A stretch of DNA of 64,000 bases from Kuschelorhynchus macadamiae. Lineage: Eukaryota > Arthropoda > Insecta > Coleoptera > Curculionidae. The stretch is taken from contig JAUTXW010000952.1 of assembly GCA_030620095.1 (NCBI GenBank), forward strand, positions 516,001-580,000, read 5' to 3'. This document shows, piece after piece, positions 11,064 to 20,550 of the stretch. The stretch's first letter is position 1; every line of letters begins with the position of its first letter. Below the pieces are notes generated by a model that saw only the letters and a program-made list of their open reading frames with translations, searched no databases and was not told the DNA's origin. The position numbers and the translations under genes were made by a program.

Positions 11064-11304
11064 AGCTAAAAACTCTTATACCCGCAGAGGTTTAAATTTA
11101 GACTAGGTCTAATTTAACAGTTGTAGGTTTAGGATGATATTTTTAACAATTGTACAAATATTTTTTCTAAATGTCGCAATTACAAAATGACAACGACATA
11201 ATCGAAATATAACTGACGGGCTAAGAGTTTTAAGTACCATGGCAACTAGACCTGGTCTAACTTTTAAACCTTTTTAGTGAATACGGGGGTTAAAGTTTTT
11301 AGCT
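11064..11304. mobile_element. 241-bp MITE, family with copy at 19990-20190
   Basis: The ends are inverted copies: AGCTAAAAACTCTTATACCC on the left and the inverse of the right end, AGCTAAAAACTTTAACCCCC. The inner parts GACTAGGTCTA and GACCAGGTCTAGTTGCCATG also pair. No coding capacity. The right half, with GGCAACTAGACCTGGT and TAAACCTTTTTAG, recurs at 20130-20175. Confidence 0.6.
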
Positions 11305-11439
11305 ATTTTCTCTGAAACTAATCAACGCTCCATCAAAAGATTCAGATTCAGATTCAAAATATCTACCACTTTTAAAGAAATAATTCGTTATAGGACTAAC
11401 CCATTTCAAAAAAAACAATTTTCGGCATTTTGGGCAATG

Positions 11440-12740
11440 TTTGTGAGGGTGAATCAGGAGGAAACGGCAACATTTTACGTACGTGTTCAAGAACACAAAA
11501 GAAGCAGAAAAGTTCCTATAAATATATGGGTCCGAGTCTTAACCGGTACTGAGATTCAGGGTGGTAACAATACGCTTTTTTCTAATATCTTTAATAAAAA
11601 TGCAAAAACTTGTCAGCTAGTCGATGACTAGCGCGTGTTTCGAATAACAGCTGCCGCGTTTACTATTCGATTGAGTAATGCCTCCCTAGTGTGCACTAAG
11701 AGATTTAAACCACCCCCAAAGATAGTAATCGAGTGGATTAAGGTCGGGATATCTTGGTGACCAACTATGAGAGCCACCTCGACCAATCCACTTGGAAAAT
11801 TGTACAAATCTTGTCTTACAATGAAACTGTAATGTTGCAAGTACATATTTTGTCGTAGGTTAAGAGGGACACCTTTTAAAAAGTTTTAGCATATATGGGC
11901 TGATTAATTTACTGTTTAGGATACCACACCGTTGCATTTTCATAGCACTATCGATGTTGTTTATGAAGTTTCTCTCTTTACTTTATCGCGAGTGAACGTC
12001 GCTTCATCGTTGAACAATACGTATTTATACATACTTCGATTTATATTTATTCAATTGCAGAATTAAATTCTTCGCACTACCACCTTCCCGCAAATGTTAA
12101 ACTAGTTGTAAATGAAAAGAACACAAAGAGTTAGTGTAGAGAATCCTCCCGCAGTCGATTTGGAAAACGTCTGCAACTTGCCTTGTAGTCAAGCTTGGTA
12201 CATTTTCGATTACTTGTTCAAACATAGAAGTCCGGTTCTCGTTCTGATAGAACTCTTGCACTTGGAAATACGATCGTTTCTCCAGCACTAATAAACATTG
12301 GTAATTTCAATTCGGAAATCGGCGCTGATATTCGTTGGAGTCGACGAATATCAGATTTGACCTTCTATTGCAAAAGCCATAAACAAATATCATACACATA
12401 TTCCCCATGAGAAAATAGGGCAAGTATAATAAAAGCAATTAGCAAAAGTTAGGTTAAATGAAAAAATACATTATCAGAAAATTTCAACGTTTAAACAGAC
12501 CTGAAAATGACAAATTTGTAACTTAAGCCTGCAATTTTGGCCTGGCTGTTAATTATTTATTAAAAATACAATTCTTAACGACTAACTTTTTACGATCTTA
12601 ATTTATAACTACGTTGCCGCCCTGTAACTCAGTAACGGTTAAGAATCGAACTTATGCTTATAGAAACTGTTCTGCTTCTTTTTCGGCCCTGAATACGTAC
12701 CTAAAATATTGCTCTTTCCTCCTGAATCACCCTGTATATT
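11440..12740 (-). mobile_element. Mariner-like transposon with ~130-bp inverted repeats
   Basis: The left arm (11440-11565) and right arm (12614-12740) are inverted copies. Shared words include GGGTGAATCAGGAGGAAA, AAAGAAGCAGAA, CTTAACCG and TACTGAG. The outer tip matches the ATATACAGGGTGA motif. The total of 1.3 kb is short for a mariner, in keeping with internal deletion of the transposase. Confidence 0.7.
11640..12290 (-). pseudogene. Mariner-like transposase, internally deleted
   Basis: Reading the minus strand, 12288-12100 gives a helix-turn-helix N-terminus with ERTSMFEQVIENVPSLTTRQ and VADVFQIDCGRILY-like residues. About 12030-11870 gives RNFINNIDSAMKMQRCGILN and ISPYMLKLFK. Then 11790-11690 gives WIGRGGSHSWSPRYPDLNPL followed by DYYLWGWFKSL, the block holding the third catalytic Asp. 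The first two catalytic motifs are missing or unrecognisable. It is broken by frameshifts. Confidence 0.65.
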
Positions 12741-12745
12741 TTCCC

Positions 12746-13597
12746 CAATTATTTTTATCGGTTTTTTTAAAGAACATTATTTACATGTACTTAAATAACT
12801 CATCCAGTTATTTTCGATATAACATGTCATACATTATTTTTGTGCAATTTTGCTGATCTGTAGAGTTCACATTCTGTTTGGCTTATTGATTTATGAGCAA
12901 GCTTTTAATAATTAAAACTGGAAGGCTATTAACTTATTGAAATAAGCGAGAGTTTACCCTATAAATAATAGCGGAAAATAGAGCCAGACAACCGACCAAT
13001 CCATGGGACAAATCGCCAAACTGACGTGCCAAAAGCGAAAAATATGAACACGCACATCTGCTGCCCATATATTTGCGGTATTTTATTGATGAAATCTTTC
13101 AGATGCATCCTGATGCTTAAAATGATAATTGCAGCGGGCAACAGACATAACAAATATTTAAGAAAATGACGTCAAATGTTTTGAAACATATAAAAGACTG
13201 ATCGAGGGTTTCAAAATGTTTCATAACGGCAGTGACAATGAGCAATTATTGCAATACGTATAAAGATAAGATAAAACTTCGTCTAGATCGAAAGCCAAAT
13301 ATATTGTATAAATAAATATATAGAGTGATCATGAAATCGTTATACATATCCATCAATCAGCGGTTCACAATTTTAAAGTTTGAGATAAAGACATTTTTTT
13401 CCAGATTCATATATTTTCCATGTGAAAATGAAAACAATTGAAGATCTAGCCAGGTCTTCCCAAAAGTCGCTGCGGTGAGAACCCACCCCCCTCCTTACAC
13501 AATACAAAATGTAACTAACAAAATATAAACTTTCCTACAATGAAAGATATTACTGACAAAATTCAAGCAGTTTTCAAGAGAAACTATGTTACTTCCT
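12746..13597. other. No gene supported
   Basis: Contains a minus-strand open frame (13140-12959) with FINKIPQIYGQQMCVF and WRFVPWIGRL, ending in a stop. Its sequence looks less random than its neighbours, but it has no ATG near a plausible start and no clean acceptor. I left it uncalled. Confidence 0.4.
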
Positions 13598-13743
13598 TGT
13601 ATAGTCCAAAAGCAGTGTTATCGTGCGGGTCATACGATTTATCAACGACAAACTTTTTAAGTTTGTTTTTCTTTTATTACGTGTAAATCATATCCTCCGC
13701 ATAAAATCCGAAAGATGAATTAGATAGACCTATGATATTTTCA
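13598..13743. repeat. Left arm of a ~130-bp inverted repeat
   Basis: The inverted partner is at 16312-16436. Shared words include AAAAGCAGTGTTATCG, GTGCGGGTCATACGATTTA, TATCAACGACAAACTTTTTA and AGATGAATTAGATAGAC. The left copy has about 11 extra bases near 13697. The first 20 bases of the arm also match the right end of the Tc1-like element at 15127-15146. Confidence 0.75.
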
Positions 13744-15146
13744 TATGAAAAAAGAGGATAAACATATAAATACCAGCGGTTGCAAAAATATTTGAGCGAT
13801 GTTACGTCAAAGTCAGATTGGCAAGTCAGTGACAAAATGAGTAATAGAAAACAATTTTCGGGTTTTTTGCATCTACAAGCGAAAAAAATTATATAAAATC
13901 TAATAAAATATTACGAAAATGAAAATTCACCGGTCAATATCCAGGAGACAGTGGCAAAAGCTCTGGGAATCTGTATAAGAACTGTGCAAAAAATTGTGCA
14001 TGAAAAAAGCATAATTTACTACTGAAGAAGATTAAGAAATGTACACGAAAAAAGCCAAAGAGAGAAGACTTCAGTGACAATGTAAAAATGGATGTTCGTA
14101 ATGCAATTTACGATTTATACACATCAAAAACTAATATAACCGTTCAAGTTTTAAAAGAAGCTTTCAAAAATGGAGGCATATTGGAAATTGGACTAAAATC
14201 GTTGTCAAAATTAATAAAAATTTTGGGTTTTCGATATAAAAAGGACTGTAATCGAAGATTTTTATGCGAGTTGCCACATATAGCAAGTCAGCGTATCCAG
14301 TTTTTAATAATACACGGAAAATGTTAATTCACAATTTAGAAAAGTGGTATTTTTAGAAGAGACTTGGATATTTTCTAACGGAAGTGGTTCGAAATCTTGG
14401 CAGGACGAGTCTGTAAAAAGTGTCAAGAAAAGAAAGGCATGTGGGACGGGAAAACGGTTCATCATTTTGCATGCAGGTTCTTCAACAGGATTTCTCCCAG
14501 GTGCAAGTTTACTGTTTTCTTCAACATTCAAAAGTATGGACTACCATGATAACATGAACTGTGAACTGTTTGAAAAGTGGTTAAAAGAACAACTGATTTC
14601 AAATTTAGATGCTCCATCTTTGATCATTCTGGACAATTCATCTTATCATTCAAGAATCTTAAATAAACAACTTACATCATCCTGGAAGAAAAGTGATATT
14701 TATGACTGGCTAATAAAACAAAAACAAAATCCTTTACCCAAGATGCTGAAACTAGAACTTCTTTTAATGGCAAAATCTAATAAAAAACTAACAATATATG
14801 CCATAGATGAAATATTACGGGAAAATGGACATGAGGTTTTACGACTTCCGCCATACCATTGCCAGTTTAACGCAATAGAATTAATATGGGCTGGGGCAAA
14901 ATCATATTACGAAAAACTCGTGAACGATGGACGACTCAGAAGATGAGGATTTTTTAAGTGGCTATCTTAAAAATATTGCGTTAATATAATAAAAAAAAAA
15001 CTATTTTCTTTCTCCCTGTATATTTCTAAATAGCCCATCGAGATTTAATAGCTCGATAAAAGAATCACACAACATTTTGGTATTCACTGTGTTTTCTGAT
15101 TTGATTCATAATATTGGTGACCTTTGGACCCGCACGATAAGACCGC
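13612..15146 (+). mobile_element. Tc1-like transposon, 1.53 kb
   Basis: GCAGTGTTATCGTGCGGGTC at the left end pairs with the inverse of the right end (GCGGTCTTATCGTGCGGGTC) with two mismatches. It encloses the transposase at 13837-14946. Length and layout are normal for Tc1/mariner. The same terminal word appears again in the right arm at 16403-16425, so this end has been duplicated locally. Confidence 0.6.
13837..14946 (+). pseudogene. IS630/Tc1-type DDE_3 transposase, nearly full length
   Basis: The best-preserved transposase in the window. From ATG 13837: a helix-turn-helix part with NIQETVAKALGICIRTVQKI (about 13930-14000), a frameshift near 14020, then VRNAIYDLYTSKTNITVQVL and KILGFRYKKD (14088-14325). 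After another frame change, 14344-14946 codes the catalytic core: VFLEETWIFSNGS, RFIILHAGSS, KSMDYHDNMNCELFEKWLK, LIILDNSSYHSR (second Asp), LRLPPYHCQFNAIELIW (third acidic residue, Glu). The first catalytic residue, Asp in the DETW motif of the 1.2-kb copy, is Glu here, so the core is probably inactive even without the frameshifts. It sits inside matching terminal repeats. Confidence 0.8.
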
Positions 15147-15159
15147 ATTCGACCTTTCT

Positions 15160-15906
15160 TTATATAACAGCCCATATAATATATTATTACCATATTATAA
15201 TATATGAGATATATATTGTAATCGCGAAACTTCGAAAAACATAAGTTTGTTTTTTTTCGACGTTTTAGAGTACCCAGAACAAAAAAAAACTTTTTTTAAA
15301 AATAAATTATAATGTGCGTGTAAACAAAATTTAGAAGCAAAATAAGTTGAGAACAGTTAAACGGATTGGTTTAAAATGTACAGCAAAAATGTCATTAGAG
15401 TAGGCACTGGAGTAGACACTTGAGTTTTGCCTCATATACAGATTTATTCACGATGAATGATCTATTAGAAAACAGGAATTACAAAAGTTTTTTTTTAAAT
15501 TTAGTAACTTTCTAATTCTAATATTTCGGCGTTCGTATCACATTCGGTTGCTATGGCAACCAATACGACTTTATTATTTTAAATGTATATTTTTACTATT
15601 TAATTAGTAGTTATTTTTAATGCAAAAGTTTGAAGATAAATAAAGTATGACGCTAAAACTAGCAAAGTTGTAATTATGAAATTTTAGCAATGCAATAGCC
15701 AAGAAATACCATCTTTTAACACAAAATCCCCATATATTTTTTTACTCCTCAGTTGTTTTTTTCTCGGGCTGATCCACCAATATCAAATCACGTGATCGAT
15801 GCATATGGAAATTGGTAAAATAACACAAAAAAGGCTTCTACATTACATATTTTGGACCAATATTTAACAAAATTGCAAATAATTTAAAAAGGACTAAAAA
15901 TACTAA
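15160..15906. other. AT-rich DNA with one X-box-like palindrome
   Basis: No coding sequence. The only striking word is GTTGCTATGGCAAC at 15547-15560, listed separately. Confidence 0.4.
15547..15560. promoter_or_regulatory. RFX X-box consensus match
   Basis: GTTGCTATGGCAAC fits the RFX-factor X-box consensus GTHNYYATRRNAAC at every position. RFX factors control ciliary genes in animals. No ciliary gene is visible nearby, so it may be chance or belong to a repeat. Confidence 0.25.
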
Positions 15907-16358
15907 AGTTACTTTCGTAACAAGAACTCTCTAACTTAATTTTTAACGTTAAAACAAAAATAAATAAGTATAAAAAGGCTGGAGTTTATAGGTTAAAATG
16001 CGACGAATGCAATAGCCGCTATAAAGAGCAAACAGGGAGAAATGGCTATGTTAGATTTAAAGAGCATAACGCCTCATATAGATTAAACAAACAGAACTCT
16101 CATTTCGCCAACTATTTCTTAGAATCTTCACATAAATTCCCTGACGTAAATAAGTTAGATGTATTACATTATGAGCAAAAAAGTCGCAAACTGGATTGTT
16201 TAGAGGCAATAGAAATTTATAAACACCAGAAAGACCCAAATGTTAACCTTCTAAATTCACAAACAGATGTTGCAAATACCACTCTATTAAAACTTATCTT
16301 AAATAAATATATCATATGTCTATCTAATTCATCTTGCGGAGGATATGATTACACGTAA
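15907..16358 (+). CDS. GIY-YIG endonuclease tail of a Penelope-like element
   Basis: An uninterrupted frame of about 150 codons with a stop at 16356-16358. It reads INKYKKAGVYRLKCDECNSR, then EQTGRNGYVRFKEHNASY, NSHFANYFLESSHKFPDV, YEQKSRKLDCLEAIEIYKHQ and NVNLLNSQTD. GVY is the GIY motif. CDEC is the Cys pair typical of Penelope-like elements. YKEQTGR replaces the usual YIGQTGR, so the second motif is damaged. R in VRFKEH and E in LEAIEIYKH fit the catalytic Arg and Glu. The domain normally follows the reverse transcriptase and nicks target DNA; the transcriptase is missing. The last 20 or so codons run into the inverted repeat at 16312-16436. Confidence 0.7.
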
Positions 16359-16436
16359 TAAAAGAAAAACAAACTTAAAAAGTTTGTCGTTGATAAATCG
16401 TATGACCCGCACGATAACACTGCTTTTGACTATACA
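16312..16436. repeat. Right arm of the ~130-bp inverted repeat
   Basis: Inverted partner of 13598-13743. It overlaps the end of the GIY-YIG frame and carries the Tc1-like terminal word GACCCGCACGATAACAC. Penelope-like elements often have terminal repeats in inverted order, so this pair could belong to the GIY-YIG element instead. Confidence 0.7.
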
Positions 16437-16513
16437 AAATAATGGACGACTCCATTAAATCTCTTCTTACAAAAAAGGTTATTTATTTCTGTAGATAGAA
16501 AAAAATAATTGAT

Positions 16514-17285
16514 ACAAAAGTTTGAAGATTTCAGGGAACTTCCTAGAAAAACGAATATACAGGATGAATCAGAAACTAGTACCATACCAAATTTTGGTTT
16601 TTTTTTAAATGAAGTGCCCTGTATATTTTTGATTTTTTAGATTCTCCTTACTATTCCCAATCCAAAAATGTGTGATATGTCTATACTTGGGTCGGTAGTT
16701 TTTGAGCTATTCGACTTTAAAATTCTCCTTTAAGTGAAATTCAACATATATCTTAGTTAATTTAGGTGAAATCGTGTCTAAGGTGTCTTTAATTTAATTT
16801 ATAAAATGAAAGAAAAAATGACAAATAAAATGAAAAACCACAAATTTTAGTTATTCACTTGTCCTCCTTGGTTGTCGAAACACCTCTCAATATTTAGTAA
16901 CAATTTGCGATTAATGCAGTTGGAAATAAAATCAGAGTGATTTTCGCTTAATTTTGCAATTTCTTCCCTAATTCTCTGTTCCAATACAGCTATATTTTCG
17001 GGTCTATTGTAGTACATTTTGTTTTTTAGATAACCCCATAGAAATACGTCAAGCGGCGTCAGGCCTAAACTGTTTACTGGCCATCTTATATGACCATTTC
17101 GTCCAATCCACAGATCATAAGTTCCAATTCAAAAATTGAGTAGTTAAAACTTTGTGCGCTGGAGCGCCATCCTGTTGTCAAATGAATGTAAATCTCTGAT
17201 TTAAAGGAATGTTATCTAACTGCCGTTCTATATCATTTTCCAGATATTGAAGATATTTGGCACCAGTAAGACTGGTAGCTTCTGA
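16514..17285 (-). mobile_element. 3' half of a mariner-like element, same family as 5943-7570
   Basis: The terminal repeat (16514-16760) repeats the family words GGGAACTTCCTAGAAAAA, ATATACAGGATGAATCAG and AAAATGTGTGATATGTCTAT. Reading the minus strand, 17285-16850 codes SLTGAKYLQYLENDI, QLDNIPLNQRFTFI, QQDGAPAHKVL (second catalytic Asp) and, after frameshifts, LSKKQNVLQ-like and IERCFDNQGGQ-like residues. The element is cut at 17285 inside the transposase. It preserves QQDGAPAH better than the copy at 6.2 kb. Confidence 0.7.
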
Positions 17286-17915
17286 TGTTGGTACAAGCTT
17301 CCGCAGCGGTATTTGTACTTTTATGTAACTAAAATTTAAAAACAAATTTAACAAATTTGCGTCAATACTTTTAATTTCTTTTGAATTAATCGATGACAGC
17401 TATTTATATTGTGGAGGTCACTGGCGTAAATAATTGATATTTTCAGGAATACATATATTTTGAAATGTTATGCGAACATATTTTAGGATGTGATTCGTAT
17501 TGAGTATACAAATTGTGTATGTAAACATCTCAAATATCTAGGGATCACTGTGGTCAGTGCATAGATTTTGTTCGAAAATGTACGCATAAACCGATTTCAA
17601 TAAAATTCAGAAAAAACATTAAGTAAGCATTTTTAGGCCGTATAATGGAAGTCAGTATTATAGAGGCTTGATATATTTGGGGGCATACTTGGATGTTAAA
17701 CACACAGATCTGAGTCACCCTGGAAACAAAACTTGTGTATGTAGATACATACATGTAGGCGTAGATTTAATTTTTTTTTTAAGAATACATGTATTTAAAA
17801 AACACCATTATAAAGGCAAATATCTTGAGTTGTTAAATTCATTGGCTCCATAGATGGAGAAGTACACTATATTTGTCACCACACATTTTCCCCTTATCGC
17901 ATCTGTATATCCATC
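17286..17915. other. No gene supported
   Basis: Short ORFs on both strands (17554-17853) have no recognisable content. CTGGCGTAAATAATTGATAT (17410-17429) nearly recurs at about 31979, so a dispersed repeat end may lie here. Confidence 0.4.
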
Positions 17916-18172
17916 TATATATTTAAAACACTAAGCCATATTTTTCAGCAAGTTCGTGAGAGAGTTGCACTGCACCAATTTACATGATTTTTTTTAAATA
18001 ATCGTCTGGTAACTGAGACCATTCAACACTATTTTTTGTATTGTTTTATTGCGTATTTTTTTCTATAAAACCAATATATTTTTCTTCAATAACATTTCTG
18101 GACCATATGGTGAATGCGCCCCATATTCTTAACTGGAAACTCATCGCGCCATCTACCGGAGAAGGCAGAACT
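17916..18172 (+). repeat. Dispersed repeat, copy at 52839-53095
   Basis: The two copies share AAAACACTAAGCCA, TTTTTCAGCAAGTTCGTGAG, CACCAATTTACATGATTTTT, TTGTATTGTTTTATTGCGTA and CATCGCGCCA, in the same orientation. The left edges coincide (ATCTATATATTTAAAACAC). No coding capacity was recognised. Confidence 0.65.
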
Positions 18173-18208
18173 AAATCGGCCTGGCCAGCTAGTTAAATAT
18201 AAATATAC

Positions 18209-19046
18209 TAAAAGAGAGAGGTGATTGTTGTGCGGATGAATTCTTAAAAAGAAAAAGAAAATTAATCGTGGGCATGTCCGCATAAAACAGTGTGAAGTTT
18301 AGTAACCACGCCACACGTGTTTCAGTCTTATAAGACTTCATCAGCAGAGCAGTACAACCAAGTTAAAAGATATAAAGAACTGGTTGAAAATCATAGAAAA
18401 CAAACGTGGATTCAGTGACAGGAGCCAGCCACATATTCGTAAATTCGGCTAGAGAAGCCCAAAATCTAGGGTCAATTTCTGAGGTCTCCACGGAGGTGAC
18501 CTTAGCCACCTGCCGTGACATACAAGCCCAAAGTGATGAGTCAAAAGAGAGAGGTAATTGTACCAATGAATTCTTAAAAAGAAAAGGAAAATGAATCGTG
18601 GGCATGTCCGCAAAAAAAGTATGAAGTTTGGTAACAGTGCTACACATATGTCAGTCTTATAAGACTTCATTAGCAGAGCAGTATAACCAAGTTAAAAGAT
18701 ATAAGAAACTTGTTGAAAATCATAGAAAACAAACGCGAGTTCACTGACAGGAGCCAGCCACACACTTGTAAATTCGGCCAGAAAAACCCAACACTTAGGG
18801 TCAATTTCGGACGTCGCCAAGAAGAAATCCAAGCTAAGATCACCTCCGTGGAGACCTCAGAAATTGACCCTAAATTTGGTGTTTTCGGGCCGAATTTACA
18901 AATATGTGGCTGGCTCCTGTCAGTAAACTCACGTTTATTTTCTATGATTTTCAACAAGTTTTTTATATCCTTTAACTTGGTTATACTGCTCTGCTGATGA
19001 AGTTTTATAAGAACGCGTTTAGCGCGGTTACCAAACTTCATAAATA
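18209..19046. repeat. 331-bp tandem satellite ending in an inverted copy
   Basis: Copy 1 (18209-18539) and copy 2 (18540-18807) are direct repeats: AAAAGAGAGAGGT, ATGAATTCTTAAAAAG, CGTGGGCATGTCCGCA, CAGTCTTATAAGACTTCAT and GACAGGAGCCAGCCACA recur at a spacing of about 331. A third, partial copy (18868-19035) is inverted, so 18627-18807 and 18868-19035 form long arms around a short spacer. ORFs seen on both strands here are produced by this symmetry. Each copy carries a hammerhead-like core, annotated separately. Confidence 0.75.
18286..18360 (-). ncRNA. Hammerhead-like ribozyme core, satellite copy 1
   Basis: Read on the minus strand it has CTGATGA (18344-18338), a perfect 5-bp stem AGTCT/AGACT with a TATA loop, then GAAAC (18323-18319). 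CUGAUGA, stem II and GAAA in that order are the conserved core of hammerhead ribozymes, which are known from insect satellites and Penelope-like elements. Next, AAC-ACG could pair with CGU-GUU across a one-G bulge as stem III. I could not find a convincing stem I partner, so activity is doubtful. Copy 2 (18667-18673) has CTAATGA and the inverted copy (18994-19000) has CTGATGA, both with further changes. Confidence 0.3.
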
Positions 19047-19061
19047 TACTATACAAAAACG

Positions 19062-19806
19062 AATAGAAAAACATTAAATGAGTGCAGAAGATGTTTTCCA
19101 AACCCTATTTTTGTGCCTTCGATCATTATTTGCACCTTCATTATTTGCTAGTATCGTAATATGTGGAGAAACACTTTTTTATTATTGTTGGTTTAATTAA
19201 TTAGTAAACAAAATTTCATTTTTTAGGAGGGCAGCGTAGTGGCTTGGTTCGATTTCAAGAGGACCCGAACTTTGTTGCACTAAAATCACCTCCCAAAGTA
19301 CTGTTCGGATCCAGCGTTAAATCATAAATCCCATATAAAAATATCTAGACATAAACCAATCTATAAAAATTATTAAGAGTGACATGGAATCAAAATTAAT
19401 TAGATATCATATTATTATGTGTGAGTTCTGGCAAACGTAATTATTTTCAGTTTTATTTACACATAAAAAAAACTTTAAAAAAGCTGTCAAGAATAATTTA
19501 AATATTTGAAATAGAATATTTGCAGGCATACAAGATGTTAATCTTATCCTGCCCTGGTAATAACCTTCTCAATTCAAGTAAATTACCCCACAATCTATTT
19601 TAATATTCTACTTTCAATTATTAGAATTTTCTTTTAGATAAGTATCAATTTATAGTATTATACGTCAATTTTCAAAAGCACATAATATATTTTTAATACA
19701 CCTATTATATTTAATAAGCTAATATTTTTTAAAGATATTTAAAATGTTCTTTCAAATGAAATAATATCATTTGAAAACGAATAGGAAAAAAAGCAAAAGC
19801 ACTTAC
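19062..19806. other. AT-rich DNA, no gene seen
   Basis: A GGTTCGATTTC word near 19237 resembles a tRNA-type B box but no A box or tRNA fold accompanies it. Confidence 0.4.
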
Positions 19807-19855
19807 CTAAATCTGATATATTAACTTTTTCTAAGAAAGGGTCAACCACTGGCAA
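19807..19855 (-). CDS. Candidate 49-nt internal exon
   Basis: On the minus strand the exon is preceded by a good pyrimidine tract ending ATTTCTTTTCAG and followed by a consensus donor GTAAGT (19806-19801). Only one frame is open and it reads LPVVDPFLEKVNISDL plus one base. It therefore enters in phase 0 and leaves in phase 1. The splice signals are the strongest seen in the window. The phase fits upstream candidate exons ending in phase 0 (23322, 42792, 50120) and the terminal exon at 3569, which needs phase 1. The peptide is too short to name a family. A likeness to the takeout/JHBP pattern PxxDPF is only a guess. Confidence 0.42.
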
Positions 19856-19989
19856 CTGAAAAGAAATAAAAATGTAAATTAGAATAAAATGTACATATAT
19901 AAATGACAATTTTTAAAATTTTCATTCACCGTCGTAGGTCAATCAGGACTTGTATACCAGAAAAATGCAATATTTTGGTAAATATTTAT

Positions 19990-20190
19990 AATTCACTAAA
20001 GGGGTTTAACTTGACAGTCATGGTTTAAAATGACATATGCAGCAATAGAGTAAATAATTTTTCTAAATGTCTTTACAAAATATAACAATGACGTAAGCAA
20101 AAGATAACTGATTAAATTTTGATTACCAAGGCAACTAGATCTGGTTTAACTCTTAAACCTTTTTAGAAAATACAAGGGTTAATATTTATC
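19990..20190. mobile_element. MITE, second copy of the 11064-11304 family
   Basis: The left end TTCACTAAAGGGGTTTAA is answered inversely by TTTTTAGAAAATACAAGGGTTAA at the right. The right half shares GGCAACTAGATCTGGTTTAA and TAAACCTTTTTAG with the 11.2-kb copy. AAATGTC and ACAATGACGTAA in the middle correspond to AAATGTCGC and ACAACGACATAA there. Confidence 0.55.
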
Positions 20191-20240
20191 TGTTATATAA
20201 GTGTTACAAAAAGGTCTCGTAGCATATTATAATGTCACAT

Positions 20241-20402
20241 AAGGCCGTTTTACATGCTACAATTCTTCTTTGCAATATGCAAGAGTCTTGAACAAAGGCA
20301 TGCGCAGTTTGACAAAAGATACAAATGTCTTGCCACTGCGCATGCTTTTGTTCAAGACTATTGCAACTTGCAAGAAAGAATTGCAGCATATAAAACGGCC
20401 TT
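20241..20402. mobile_element. 162-bp near-palindromic MITE, copy 1
   Basis: The whole element folds on itself: AAGGCCGTTTTACATGCT at the left and AGCATATAAAACGGCCTT at the right. The inner parts TAGTCTTGAACAAA-like and GGCATGCGCAG/CTGCGCATGC also pair. A second copy is at 25008-25162, with its loop in the opposite orientation. Both strands give an ORF because of the symmetry. No coding meaning. Confidence 0.75.
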
Positions 20403-20550
20403 TAGTTTAAATGTCGGATTTAAAAATGGCAGCGACAAAAAACTGCCTATATAAAGTGTTTTTGCGTTTTATATTAGAAATCAAATTATAGCTAAACACT
20501 AAATACAAAATAAAACAGATTAAGAAGAAAAATGCTATAATTTTAAGCTT

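Noticed and set aside
12959..13153. Minus-strand frame with IYGQQMCVF and WRFVPWIGRL
   Set aside because: It looks less random than average, but has no ATG at a useful place, no clean acceptor, and its phase does not fit the 19.8-kb exon.
18363..19101. Overlapping ORFs of 94-143 codons on both strands
   Set aside because: They are mirror products of the satellite's inverted copies. Neither strand has codon use or domains that suggest protein.
19230..19260. Possible tRNA-derived SINE (B-box-like GGTTCGATTTC)
   Set aside because: No matching A box or tRNA fold and no A-rich tail.
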